NCBI GenBank assembly: GCA_037131145.1
Contig: JBAXRP010000205.1
Location: 1 to 8,083 of the forward strand
DNA: 8,083 bases
Reading direction: 5' to 3'
From: CAIVAT01 sp037131145
Lineage (GTDB): Bacteria > Bacteroidota > Bacteroidia > Bacteroidales > FEN-979
Shown: piece by piece, positions 1 through 6,464 of the stretch
Numbering within the stretch: the stretch's first letter is position 1
How the letters are laid out: each line of letters begins with the position of its first letter
The notes under the pieces: model-generated
Seen by the model: only the letters and a program-made list of their open reading frames with translations
Database searches by the model: none
Told to the model about the DNA's origin: nothing
Position numbers and translations under genes: made by a program

Positions 1-11
1 GCAATTAGTAT

Positions 12-61
12 TTGGAACCTTGAACCTTGAACCTTGAACCTTGAACCTTGAACCTGTAACC
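12..61. repeat. TTGAACC heptamer tandem array
   Basis: Five perfect head-to-tail copies of TTGAACC occupy 20-54, flanked by a degenerate copy on each side (TTGGAACC at 12-19, TGTAACC at 55-61). I recall simple heptamers of this kind from intergenic DNA of many Bacteroidota genomes. They have no established function and are prone to copy-number change by slippage. The array may continue left of the window. It has no spacers and is not a CRISPR. Confidence 0.9.
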
Positions 62-227
62 CGGAATTTTTAAAATATGTGGTTTTATCCCGTTTTGAGT
101 ATAGTTTTATTAAATCATATACCGACACAACATACAAAAGTATAAACTTCTGGCATAATGCCTTTAATTTGGGATGAAATAAGACAAATAAAAGGGGTTA
201 TTCCGTTTTGTATTGTCAATTACTTAC
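62..227. other. AT-rich non-coding spacer
   Basis: I see no credible gene on either strand here. The stretch is AT-rich and has no good TAnnTTTG promoter box. The only small symmetry is the imperfect palindrome GGCATAATGCC at 152-162, too short in the loop to make a convincing hairpin. Confidence 0.5.
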
Positions 228-354
228 AAGTGGTTTTAAATACTAAAGGTCTTGCAGACACTGTCAGGTTTAGCATGGCAGTCAGACCTGTCAGGGTAAG
301 GAAGACCTGACAGGGTTTGAAAAAAAGTGGTTTTAAACACTGAAAGGTCTTGCA
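228..354. repeat. Direct repeat pair enclosing inverted CCTGWCAGG motifs
   Basis: Two near-identical copies of a 29-30-bp sequence lie at 228-256 and 325-354. They share AAGTGGTTTTAAA and AAAGGTCTTGCA and differ by one substitution and one indel in between. The 68 bp between them contain CCTGTCAGG (287-295) and its reverse complement CCTGACAGG (306-314), plus a related CTGTCAGG at 261-268. AGGTCTT within each direct repeat (247-253, 345-351) can pair with AAGACCT at 302-308, so the block can form several stem-loops. It resembles palindromic intergenic repeats of Bacteroidota rather than a coding mobile element: no transposase is present. Whether it moves, ends transcripts or is inert cannot be told from one copy. 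Confidence 0.7.
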
Positions 355-395
355 TTTCAGCGCCAATAAGAAACGATATTACTTCCCAAACTGGA

Positions 396-656
396 ATGAA
401 TACGCGGTTTGAAGCGATTGATAAACAATTTGATCGCATAGACAAGCGATTTGACTCGTTATTCAACTTCCTGTGTGCAATTGTTGGAATTTTCACGGCA
501 ATGATGGTAAGCATTTTCGGCTTTGCCTTCTGGGACAGAGAGCTGTCGCTGTCTCCTCATAAAAATGAGGATCAACGAATTGTTTCAGCGATGGTGGATT
601 TCGCAAAAACCCAGCTAAAACTCAGCGAAAGTTTGAAAAACGCAGGGTTACTCTGA
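396..656 (+). CDS. Small coiled-coil, single-membrane-span protein, possibly 5'-truncated
   Basis: The frame is open from a GTG at 327, but I chose the ATG at 396 (86 residues) because the first nine codons from 327 come from the intergenic repeat and an in-frame stop lies at 318-320. The protein begins with three heptads of a coiled coil (RFEAIDK, QFDRIDK, RFDSLFN, residues 4-24). A hydrophobic span at about 25-45 and an FWDR boundary follow, then a soluble tail ending in KNAGLL. I recall small Bacteroidota and cyanobacterial proteins with variable numbers of such RFE.IDK heptads, one membrane helix and a similar tail. Their function is unknown. Those are often longer at the N-terminus, and the direct repeat ends only 42 bp upstream, so this copy may be truncated. 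It ends 58 bp before the first radical SAM gene, which has its own promoter box. Confidence 0.55.
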   Translation: MNTRFEAIDKQFDRIDKRFDSLFNFLCAIVGIFTAMMVSIFGFAFWDRELSLSPHKNEDQRIVSAMVDFAKTQLKLSESLKNAGLL

Positions 657-702
657 TTTGTTGAAACCGGTATGTCGGCAACTTCTGCAAATTAGAATTA
701 CA

Positions 703-710
703 TACCTTTG
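703..710 (+). promoter_or_regulatory. Bacteroidota -7 box (TACCTTTG) for the radical SAM operon
   Basis: TACCTTTG matches the Bacteroidota housekeeping sigma -7 consensus TAnnTTTG exactly. It ends four bases before the ATG at 715, so transcription would begin at or within a few bases of the start codon, giving a leaderless or nearly leaderless mRNA. No clear TTG -33 element is seen at the usual distance; TTCTG at 683-687 is the closest. The same box-to-ATG spacing occurs before the Fic gene. Confidence 0.5.
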
Positions 711-714
711 CCAC

Positions 715-2064
715 ATGACTGCGGGCACAAAACGACTTTTACTTATCAATCCAGCCAATTCTTACCGCAAGGGATATCTTCTGAGGCGCGAATCGAAACA
801 GGTTCCGCTGGCGCTCGGTATTCTGGCGTCGCTGACGCCGCCGGAATGGTCGGTAAAAATTCTCGATGAAAATTTCAGGGAGTTCAAATTTCGCGACGCC
901 GACCTCGTAGGTATTACAGCCGTTACAGCTTCGGCTAACCGCGCATTTGAAATTGCAGCCGTTTACCGCGAAAAAAATATTCCTGTTGTTCTCGGCGGAA
1001 TTCATGTCTCTTCAATGCCTGAGGAAGCGTTGAAATTTGCCGACACAGTTGTTATTGGCGAAGCGGAAGGAGTATGGAAACAGCTCCTTCGCGATTTTGA
1101 CGCAGGAAAGCTACAGAAAATATACTCGTCGGGTCTGTCTGATTTGAACAACATGCTCCCGGCTCGTCATGATCTTTTTCACCCCGGATATCTCTTTGCT
1201 TCCATTCAAACCTCGCGAGGCTGCCCAATGGATTGCGGCTTTTGTTCCGTTCCCTTCTTTAACGGACGTCAGTACCGGTTGCGCAATCCCGAAGCAGTTG
1301 TTGATGAAATTGCTTCAGTCCCAAACAAACTCATCTATTTCGTTGACGACAACATCATCGGGTACAATAATGAGGCTGAGATTCATGCTGCAACTATTTT
1401 CGAAGGAATGATCCGCAGAAATCTGAAAAAGGAGTGGTTTGCCCAGGTTTCACTCAACATTGTTGAAAAACCCGATTTGCTGAAACTGGCGGCAAAAAGC
1501 GGATGTCGTATGCTTCTTATTGGCATTGAAGCTGAAAACCCCGACGCGCTTAAAGATACAAATAAGCGGGTCAACCTTCGTCTTGGCGTTGATAACTATC
1601 AAAATGCCTTCCGAATGATCCACCGGCATGGTATTGCAGTTTTGGGCGCATTCATTTTCGGCATGGAAACAGATTCGGTTGAATCCCTTGAAAAACGTAC
1701 AAAATATGTTCTTTCCAGCAGCGTTGATGTTGTCCAGGCAAGTGTGATGACCCCGCTTCCGGGAACGAAACTTTTTGACAAAATCAGGAGCGAAGATCGT
1801 CTGCTTTGCAGGAATTTCCCAAACGACTGGCAACATTTTCACTTCTCCGACGTGGTTTTCAAACCTGCCGGAATGACTGCGGAAGAGCTTGCGCGTGCCA
1901 CCGACAGCGCATATCGGAAAATCTGCAATATGAACGCAATCCGCTTAAAGTTTATAAGAACTTTGTGGAACACCCGCAGTCTTAGAAGCGCAGTGTGGGC
2001 ATGGAACTCCAACATGAACTACAGGAGCGTAGGGTTGGAGAAAAAGAGTGAGCACAGATATTAG
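715..2064 (+). CDS. B12-binding-domain radical SAM protein, paralogue 1
   Basis: The 449-residue product should be a cytosolic [4Fe-4S] radical SAM enzyme. Residues 7-125 form a Rossmann-like cobalamin-binding-type domain (LLLINPAN at 8-15, VLGGIH at 92-97, GEAE at 115-118) without the classical DxHxxG cobalt-ligand motif, as in many BchE- and HpnP-like members. The cluster motif is C170-x3-C174-x2-C177 in SRGCPMDCGFCSV. FVDDNIIG (209-216), GCRMLLIGIE (263-272) and TPLPGT (346-351) are typical of B12-dependent radical SAM methylase-type proteins. The start at 715 is preferred over an upstream TTG at 658 because it aligns with the starts of the two paralogues and follows a -7 box. It is the most divergent of the three copies. 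The substrate is not recognisable; cobalamin-dependent methylation is a family-based guess. Confidence 0.9.
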   Translation: MTAGTKRLLLINPANSYRKGYLLRRESKQVPLALGILASLTPPEWSVKILDENFREFKFRDADLVGITAVTASANRAFEIAAVYREKNIPVVLGGIHVSSMPEEALKFADTVVIGEAEGVWKQLLRDFDAGKLQKIYSSGLSDLNNMLPARHDLFHPGYLFASIQTSRGCPMDCGFCSVPFFNGRQYRLRNPEAVVDEIASVPNKLIYFVDDNIIGYNNEAEIHAATIFEGMIRRNLKKEWFAQVSLNIVEKPDLLKLAAKSGCRMLLIGIEAENPDALKDTNKRVNLRLGVDNYQNAFRMIHRHGIAVLGAFIFGMETDSVESLEKRTKYVLSSSVDVVQASVMTPLPGTKLFDKIRSEDRLLCRNFPNDWQHFHFSDVVFKPAGMTAEELARATDSAYRKICNMNAIRLKFIRTLWNTRSLRSAVWAWNSNMNYRSVGLEKKSEHRY

Positions 2065-2087
2065 AAATAGCGAAATAGCGAGACAGC
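2064..2087. repeat. 8-bp tandem repeat at the paralogue 1/2 junction
   Basis: Two perfect copies of GAAATAGC (2064-2071, 2072-2079) and one variant, GAGACAGC (2080-2087), fill the gap between the stop of the first radical SAM gene and the ATG of the second. The repeat starts on the last base of the stop codon. Because the unit is 8 bp, copy-number change would alter the spacing, and would shift the frame of any translation from the upstream GTG at 2048. Confidence 0.7.
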
Positions 2088-2092
2088 GAAAA

Positions 2093-3457
2093 ATGACATC
2101 CGACAAAAAAAAGACTCTGCTATTGGTAAACCCGGCGAATAAGAGCGGAAGCGGGTTTATTGTAAATAAAGATACTCGCTACCAGCCATTGAGTCTGGGG
2201 ATAATTGCCGCATTGACTCCGCCGGATTGGAAGGTAAAAATCATTGACGAAAATTTCAGGGATTTCAGGTTTTATGAAGCCGATCTTGTAGGGTTTACCG
2301 CCTTTAGCTCCACAGTTTCCCGCGCCTACGAACTTGCAAAACTTTACAGGGAAAAGGGAATTGCGACAGTAATCGGCGGGATTCACGCTTCGATGTGCCC
2401 GGATGAAGCTTCACTTTTTGTTGACTCTGTAGTGATCGGCGAAGCTGAATCGGTGTGGCAAAAAGTGATTCAGGATTTCGAAAATAACAATCTTCAGAAG
2501 ATTTACAAAGGCGCATTAACTTCGCTGATTAAGTCGCCGAAACCAAAAAGAGAACTTTTTCATCCCGGATACATCTTTGCCTCAATCCAAACAACGCGCG
2601 GCTGTCCGATGAACTGCGACTTCTGTTCAGTCACCGCTTTCAACGGCAGCCAATACCGGAACCGCCCAATTGATGAAGTAATAGACGAAATGGCAGAAAT
2701 ACCTCAGCGAAATATCTTTATCCTCGACGACAACATCGTGGGCGCCACCGCCAAAGCGCAGGAACGCGCTATCGGATTATTCAATGCCATGATTAGCCGG
2801 GGAATTAATAAGGAGTGGATCGGTCAGGCGTCGCTGAATGTTGCAGATAATGAGGAAGTACTGAAGTATGCTGCGAAAAGCGGCTGCCGGATGTTGTTTA
2901 TCGGCATCGAGTCGGAGCGCGAAGATCAGCTTGTCGGAGCCAACAAACGGCTGAATGTAAAAATGGGCGTTAACTCTTACAACGCGGTTTTTAAAAAGAT
3001 GCACAAATACGGCATTGCCGCCATCGCAGGATTCATTTTTGGCTGGGAGAACGACACTATTGAACGCCTCGACCATCGCGTAAAATTCACCCGTGAATGT
3101 CATGCCGACTCTATTCAATCCACACTGCTTACACCGTTGCCGGGAACTAAGCTGTTCGAGCGGATGAAGAATGAAGGACGCCTTGTTCTGAACAATTTCC
3201 CCGACGACTGGAAACATTACGGATATGAATCGCTTGTTTTCAATCCGACAAATATGGACAGGCAGGAGATGCAGAATTATATTTTCAAAGGGTTCAACAA
3301 GGTTTACGAACCTTCGTTACTGAAGCGAAGAATGGTTAAAACCTGGTGGCGCACCGGCAGTTTTATCACTGCTTATTGGTCCTACATGAGCAACTGGAAC
3401 TACCGGAGCATGGCTTTCGGGAATATTAAAAAACCCAGAAACTGGTTATTGGACTAA
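2093..3457 (+). CDS. B12-binding-domain radical SAM protein, paralogue 2
   Basis: This 454-residue protein is collinear with its neighbours. It has a B12-binding-like domain (LLLVNPAN at 9-16, VIGGIH at 93-98, GEAE at 116-119), the cluster motif C171-x3-C175-x2-C178 (TRGCPMNCDFCSV), LDDNIVG (211-217), GCRMLFIGIE (264-273) and TPLPGT (347-352). It matches paralogue 3 at more than half of positions by eye, closer than either is to paralogue 1. The ATG at 2093 gives an N-terminus like that of paralogue 1 (MTSDKKK vs MTAGTKR). A GTG at 2048 would add 15 residues, partly encoded by the 8-bp repeat, and would overlap the upstream gene by 17 bp; I consider it less likely. The 28-bp gap implies co-transcription. 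The substrate is unknown. Confidence 0.9.
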   Translation: MTSDKKKTLLLVNPANKSGSGFIVNKDTRYQPLSLGIIAALTPPDWKVKIIDENFRDFRFYEADLVGFTAFSSTVSRAYELAKLYREKGIATVIGGIHASMCPDEASLFVDSVVIGEAESVWQKVIQDFENNNLQKIYKGALTSLIKSPKPKRELFHPGYIFASIQTTRGCPMNCDFCSVTAFNGSQYRNRPIDEVIDEMAEIPQRNIFILDDNIVGATAKAQERAIGLFNAMISRGINKEWIGQASLNVADNEEVLKYAAKSGCRMLFIGIESEREDQLVGANKRLNVKMGVNSYNAVFKKMHKYGIAAIAGFIFGWENDTIERLDHRVKFTRECHADSIQSTLLTPLPGTKLFERMKNEGRLVLNNFPDDWKHYGYESLVFNPTNMDRQEMQNYIFKGFNKVYEPSLLKRRMVKTWWRTGSFITAYWSYMSNWNYRSMAFGNIKKPRNWLLD

Positions 3458-3460
3458 GCG

Positions 3461-4804
3461 ATGAAAAGGAAAACTCTGCTTCTGATCAACCCCGCTAACC
3501 AACTCCGACAAGGATTCATCGTCAACCGGATTACCCGCAATCAGCCTTTGAGTTTGGGAATAATTGCAGCGCTTACTCCATCTGACTGGAAAATTAAAAT
3601 TATAGATGAAAATTTTCGTCCTTTCAGGTTTTACGAAGCCGATCTCGTTGGCATAACCGCATTTACAAGCGCCGCGCCGAGGGCGTATCAACTTGCCTCC
3701 ATTTATAGAGAACGCGGTATAAAAACCGTTATGGGCGGTATTCACGCATCAATGCTTCCCCAAGAAAGTCTGCAATTCGTTGATTCCGTAGTTCAGGGTG
3801 AAGCCGAACCAATATGGGAACAGGTAATCCGTGATTTCGAGCAGGGAAAGCTGCAACGACTTTATAAAAGTTCTTTCGCCCGCGAGATTAGGCAACCAAA
3901 ACCCCGTCGCGATTTGTTCCATCCGGGATATGTCAGCGCCAGCATTCAGACAACCCGCGGATGCCCTATGAACTGTAGCTTTTGCAGCGTTTCGGCTTTC
4001 AACGGACAGCATTACCGTTTCCGTCCGGTGGAAGATATTCTCGATGAATTGGAAGAGATTCCTCAGAAATATGTATTCTTTATTGATGATAACATTATCG
4101 GTCAGAGCCGCGAATCAAAGGAAAGAGCGCGGCGGTTGTTTGAAGGCATTATCAGGCGAGGTATCAACAAATACTGGTTATCGCAATCTTCCATCAATTT
4201 TGCCGACGATGAAGATTTACTTACACTTGCTCATCGCAGCGGCTGCCGGATGATTTTTCTCGGCATTGAATCCGAAAGTGAAGATCAGTTGAAAGAAGCC
4301 AATAAAAAACTTAACCTGAGTCGGGGAACTGATTCTTACAAAGAGGTTTTCAGGAAAATCCAACGAAACGGCATTGGCGTAATTGCCGGTCTTATTTTCG
4401 GCTGGGATTCCGACACTCCTGAAACCATTTCAAAACGGGCGCGCTTTGCTGTAAACTGTGGCGCAGATTCATTTCAGATATCGGTTCTTACGCCGCTACC
4501 CGGCACAACGCTTTTTGAAAAAATCGCCTCAGAAAACCGTCTGCTTTATACAAACTTTCCTACAGACTGGCAACGGTACGACTACTTTGAACCAACTATC
4601 CACCATCCTGCAATGCAAACTGAACAACTTTACAGGTTGATAGAAAAGGCAAAAAGAAAGATATTCGCACCTTTGCAAATTCTTAAAACCGGTGTAAAAA
4701 CTCTAATCAGAACCCGCAGTTACAGCGCAGCGCTGATGCTGGTTTTAAACTACTGGCATTACAGAAATATTTTTCTGAAAGGAAAGTTGCGGGGAGGCGA
4801 GTAA
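3461..4804 (+). CDS. B12-binding-domain radical SAM protein, paralogue 3
   Basis: The 447-residue product repeats the architecture of the two upstream genes: LLLINPAN at 6-13, MGGIH at 91-95, GEAE at 113-116, the cluster motif C168-x3-C172-x2-C175 (TRGCPMNCSFCSV), FIDDNIIG (207-214), GCRMIFLGIE (261-270) and TPLPGT (344-349). All residues expected for an active cluster are present, so this is not a decayed copy. The ATG lies three bases after the stop of paralogue 2 with no evident Shine-Dalgarno sequence, which suggests translational coupling. The C-terminal tail is the least conserved: the WNYRS found near the end of paralogue 2 is WHYRN here. No clear terminator follows. The function is unknown beyond radical SAM chemistry, probably on a shared or related substrate. 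Confidence 0.9.
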   Translation: MKRKTLLLINPANQLRQGFIVNRITRNQPLSLGIIAALTPSDWKIKIIDENFRPFRFYEADLVGITAFTSAAPRAYQLASIYRERGIKTVMGGIHASMLPQESLQFVDSVVQGEAEPIWEQVIRDFEQGKLQRLYKSSFAREIRQPKPRRDLFHPGYVSASIQTTRGCPMNCSFCSVSAFNGQHYRFRPVEDILDELEEIPQKYVFFIDDNIIGQSRESKERARRLFEGIIRRGINKYWLSQSSINFADDEDLLTLAHRSGCRMIFLGIESESEDQLKEANKKLNLSRGTDSYKEVFRKIQRNGIGVIAGLIFGWDSDTPETISKRARFAVNCGADSFQISVLTPLPGTTLFEKIASENRLLYTNFPTDWQRYDYFEPTIHHPAMQTEQLYRLIEKAKRKIFAPLQILKTGVKTLIRTRSYSAALMLVLNYWHYRNIFLKGKLRGGE

Positions 4805-4930
4805 ACAACCCTGGTTTTAAATTCGACTGGACTGAACCCTTTATATCCAAGTCAATCGAAAGCAAAAGGAGCGTGATTGTAACTTATTTCCAAATGGAAC
4901 TTCGGAATTGTACTATTGTTATCTCATGCA

Positions 4931-5020
4931 AGTTAATCGAATAATTATCGTATCAAATAGAATCATATCGTATCAACCATATCGAATATTTATCGGATAA
5001 TAACGAATCATATCGTATCA
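4931..5020. repeat. Two-fold 45-bp tandem repeat of phased TATCG units; candidate operator
   Basis: Bases 4931-4975 and 4976-5020 align without gaps over 45 bp with about 35 identities; the last 16 bp (GAATCATATCGTATCA) are identical. Each 45-bp unit is itself four short units related to TATCGNAT, starting at 4935, 4946, 4956, 4966 and at 4980, 4991, 5001, 5011. The steps within each block are therefore 11, 10 and 10 bp, close to one helical turn. The array ends 14 bp before the -7 box of the Fic gene and covers the expected -33 region. A protein bound along one face of the DNA here would compete with RNA polymerase. The winged-helix domain of the Fic protein is a possible ligand, by inference only. 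Confidence 0.7.
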
Positions 5021-5034
5021 CTATGCAAAATCAT

Positions 5035-5042
5035 TATATTTG
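5035..5042 (+). promoter_or_regulatory. Bacteroidota -7 box (TATATTTG) for the Fic gene
   Basis: TATATTTG is an exact match to TAnnTTTG and ends four bases before the ATG at 5047, the same spacing as for the first radical SAM gene. This predicts a leaderless or nearly leaderless transcript and argues against the earlier ATG at 5023, which lies upstream of the box. No TTG is seen in the -33 region, which is occupied by the last repeat unit, so the promoter may be weak or activator-dependent. Confidence 0.55.
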
Positions 5043-5046
5043 TGAC

Positions 5047-6087
5047 ATGGATAATAAAGTATATACATTCACAATTCATCTTGATTGGAAACTAATAGAT
5101 TTCATCAGTCAAATTGATCGGTTTGATGCTGCCTGGAACTCGATAGAAAGGAAGGAGGGCCAAAGTTTAAAACAATTGAAAACGATTGCGACCGTCAGAA
5201 GTGTTGGAGCTTCAACAAGGATAGAAGGTTCAAGGATGAATGATGAAGAGGTGGAGGTATTACTGAAATCCATTGATATAACTAAACTTGAAGATAGAGA
5301 CTCACAGGAAGTAGTCGGTTACTTTGAAACCCTGGATCTCATCTCCGAATCATACCCCGATATTGAAATAAATGAAAGCAGCATAAAAAATATGCACAAG
5401 ATCCTGATGAAATACAGCAGGAAGGATGAATGGCATAAAGGAGATTATAAACAACACGCAAATGCTGTTGAGGCAACTTATCCTGATGGAACCAAACGCG
5501 TAATATTTCAGACTACAGAAGCAGGATTTCCTACGCAGAATGCAATGCGGGGATTAATTGACTGGTATTTAACCGACAACACGACCCATCCGCTGGTAAA
5601 GTGTGCGTTATTTGCGTATGAATTTTTAAGTATTCACCCATTTCAGGATGGGAACGGACGGTTAAGCAGGCTTTTATCTACCCTGCTCTTATTAAAACAT
5701 TGGTACAAATGGATTCAATATGTTAGTTTTGAACATGAAATTGAAAACAGGAAATCAGAATATTACAGGGCAATTAGAAGTTGTCAGGCTCATCGTCCTA
5801 ATGAAAATGTAACCGACTGGGTGATTTTCTTTTTTGATGCATTAAAGAACATTCAGAATCATTTAATGCAAAAACTGGAAGTGAGAGGTATTGAAAATAA
5901 GCTCTCGCCACGGGAAAAGGCGATAATGACCTTCATTGGGAATTACCCTGGGTGTAAATCCGGTGATATTGCCAGAAAACTTGGAATCCCCGCCCCAACA
6001 GTAAAAAGGATTCTCCCTGATTTGATAGCGAAAAAACTAATCGAAAAACATGGTGCCGGGCCTGGAACAAATTATTCCACTGAGTAA
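5047..6087 (+). CDS. Fic-family AMP-transferase with C-terminal winged helix
   Basis: The product has 346 residues. Fic enzymes usually transfer AMP from ATP to a hydroxyl side chain of a target protein. The catalytic motif HPFQDGNGRLSR is complete at 197-208, with the catalytic His at 197 and the ATP-phosphate-binding GNGR. An inhibitory motif of the (S/T)xxxE(G/N) type, STRIEG, lies at 56-61, ahead of the Fic core, so this is a class II, self-inhibited Fic protein that needs no separate antitoxin. None is encoded nearby. Residues ~288-340 look like a winged helix (SPREKAIMTFI, then GDIARKLGIPAPTVKRIL), so it may bind DNA. This architecture is known from Fic proteins such as Shewanella SO4266. 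The target is unknown. The gene looks more AT-rich than the radical SAM genes, consistent with separate acquisition. The start at 5047 is preferred to 5023 because the promoter box lies between them. Confidence 0.9.
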   Translation: MDNKVYTFTIHLDWKLIDFISQIDRFDAAWNSIERKEGQSLKQLKTIATVRSVGASTRIEGSRMNDEEVEVLLKSIDITKLEDRDSQEVVGYFETLDLISESYPDIEINESSIKNMHKILMKYSRKDEWHKGDYKQHANAVEATYPDGTKRVIFQTTEAGFPTQNAMRGLIDWYLTDNTTHPLVKCALFAYEFLSIHPFQDGNGRLSRLLSTLLLLKHWYKWIQYVSFEHEIENRKSEYYRAIRSCQAHRPNENVTDWVIFFFDALKNIQNHLMQKLEVRGIENKLSPREKAIMTFIGNYPGCKSGDIARKLGIPAPTVKRILPDLIAKKLIEKHGAGPGTNYSTE

Positions 6088-6089
6088 AA

Positions 6090-6361
6090 ATGAGAGTTCT
6101 CCGTTTTACACTTTTGTTTTTTTGATGGCCGCCAAACTGGCGCTGATCTCCGGGTCGGCAAAAGCTCAAACTTGGCCAAAACAGTATGGGGATACTCTTA
6201 GCTCGATGAAAGTAAATGATAACCTACAGTGGGACAGCATCAACACTGCGCCATTTACATACGAAAGTCTTTGCCCGTATGCGATCGCCACCGATACCTT
6301 ACCTCTCGACAATTGCACGGTGATCGCCGCCAAATCATCGAAGTTCATAGTGGCGAGGTAA
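6090..6361 (+). pseudogene. Frameshifted, probably internally deleted secreted-protein remnant
   Basis: An ATG at 6090, two bases after the Fic stop, encodes MRVLRFTLLFF and then a TGA at 6123-6125. Shifting back one base in the seven-T run (6117-6123) continues as LMAAKLALISGSAKAQ, completing a good signal peptide with likely cleavage at AKA|Q, then TWPKQYGDTLSS and about 50 more residues to the stop at 6359-6361. The joined product would be 90 residues. TWPKxYGD is a start I recall in long secreted Bacteroidota proteins, and PFTYESLCPYAIATDT resembles segments near the end of such proteins. The short ORF may therefore be a large gene that lost its middle; this is from memory of the family style. 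The second frame alone is open from an ATG at 6050 (103 residues) or 6125 (78 residues). Alternatives are a phase-variable gene or a sequencing error in the T run. Confidence 0.5.
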
Positions 6362-6464
6362 GTCAGAGAATCTTTTTTTTATCATCCATGAGCGTTTTGA
6401 AAAAAGAACTCCTGCGCGAACCAAACCGACGTAATTAACAAAAATAAATTTTACAAATTATATT

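Noticed and set aside
12..61. Could the heptamer array be a CRISPR or iteron set?
   Set aside because: The units are 7 bp, contiguous, without spacers and without cas or replication genes nearby.
1450..3217. Longer antisense frames at 1450-1842 and 2777-3217 (130 and 146 residues).
   Set aside because: They lie wholly inside well-supported radical SAM genes and reflect codon use on the sense strand.
739..3745. Three similar antisense reading frames (739-1005, 2120-2386, 3446-3745) with related predicted proteins at the same relative place in each radical SAM gene.
   Set aside because: Their resemblance is explained by conservation of the sense-strand B12-binding domains. They have no start signals and their products resemble no known family.
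4805..5046. Antitoxin gene upstream of the Fic gene.
   Set aside because: No credible frame exists in this spacer, and the Fic protein already carries its inhibitory motif in its own N-terminus.
6372..6406. CTTTTTT and AAAAAAG could pair as a terminator after the remnant gene.
   Set aside because: The stem would be almost entirely A-T with a long loop, so it is too weak to call.
6229..6438. A 69-residue frame overlapping the secreted-protein remnant.
   Set aside because: It is out of frame with the signal-peptide-bearing sequence, basic and low in complexity, and lacks any start signal.
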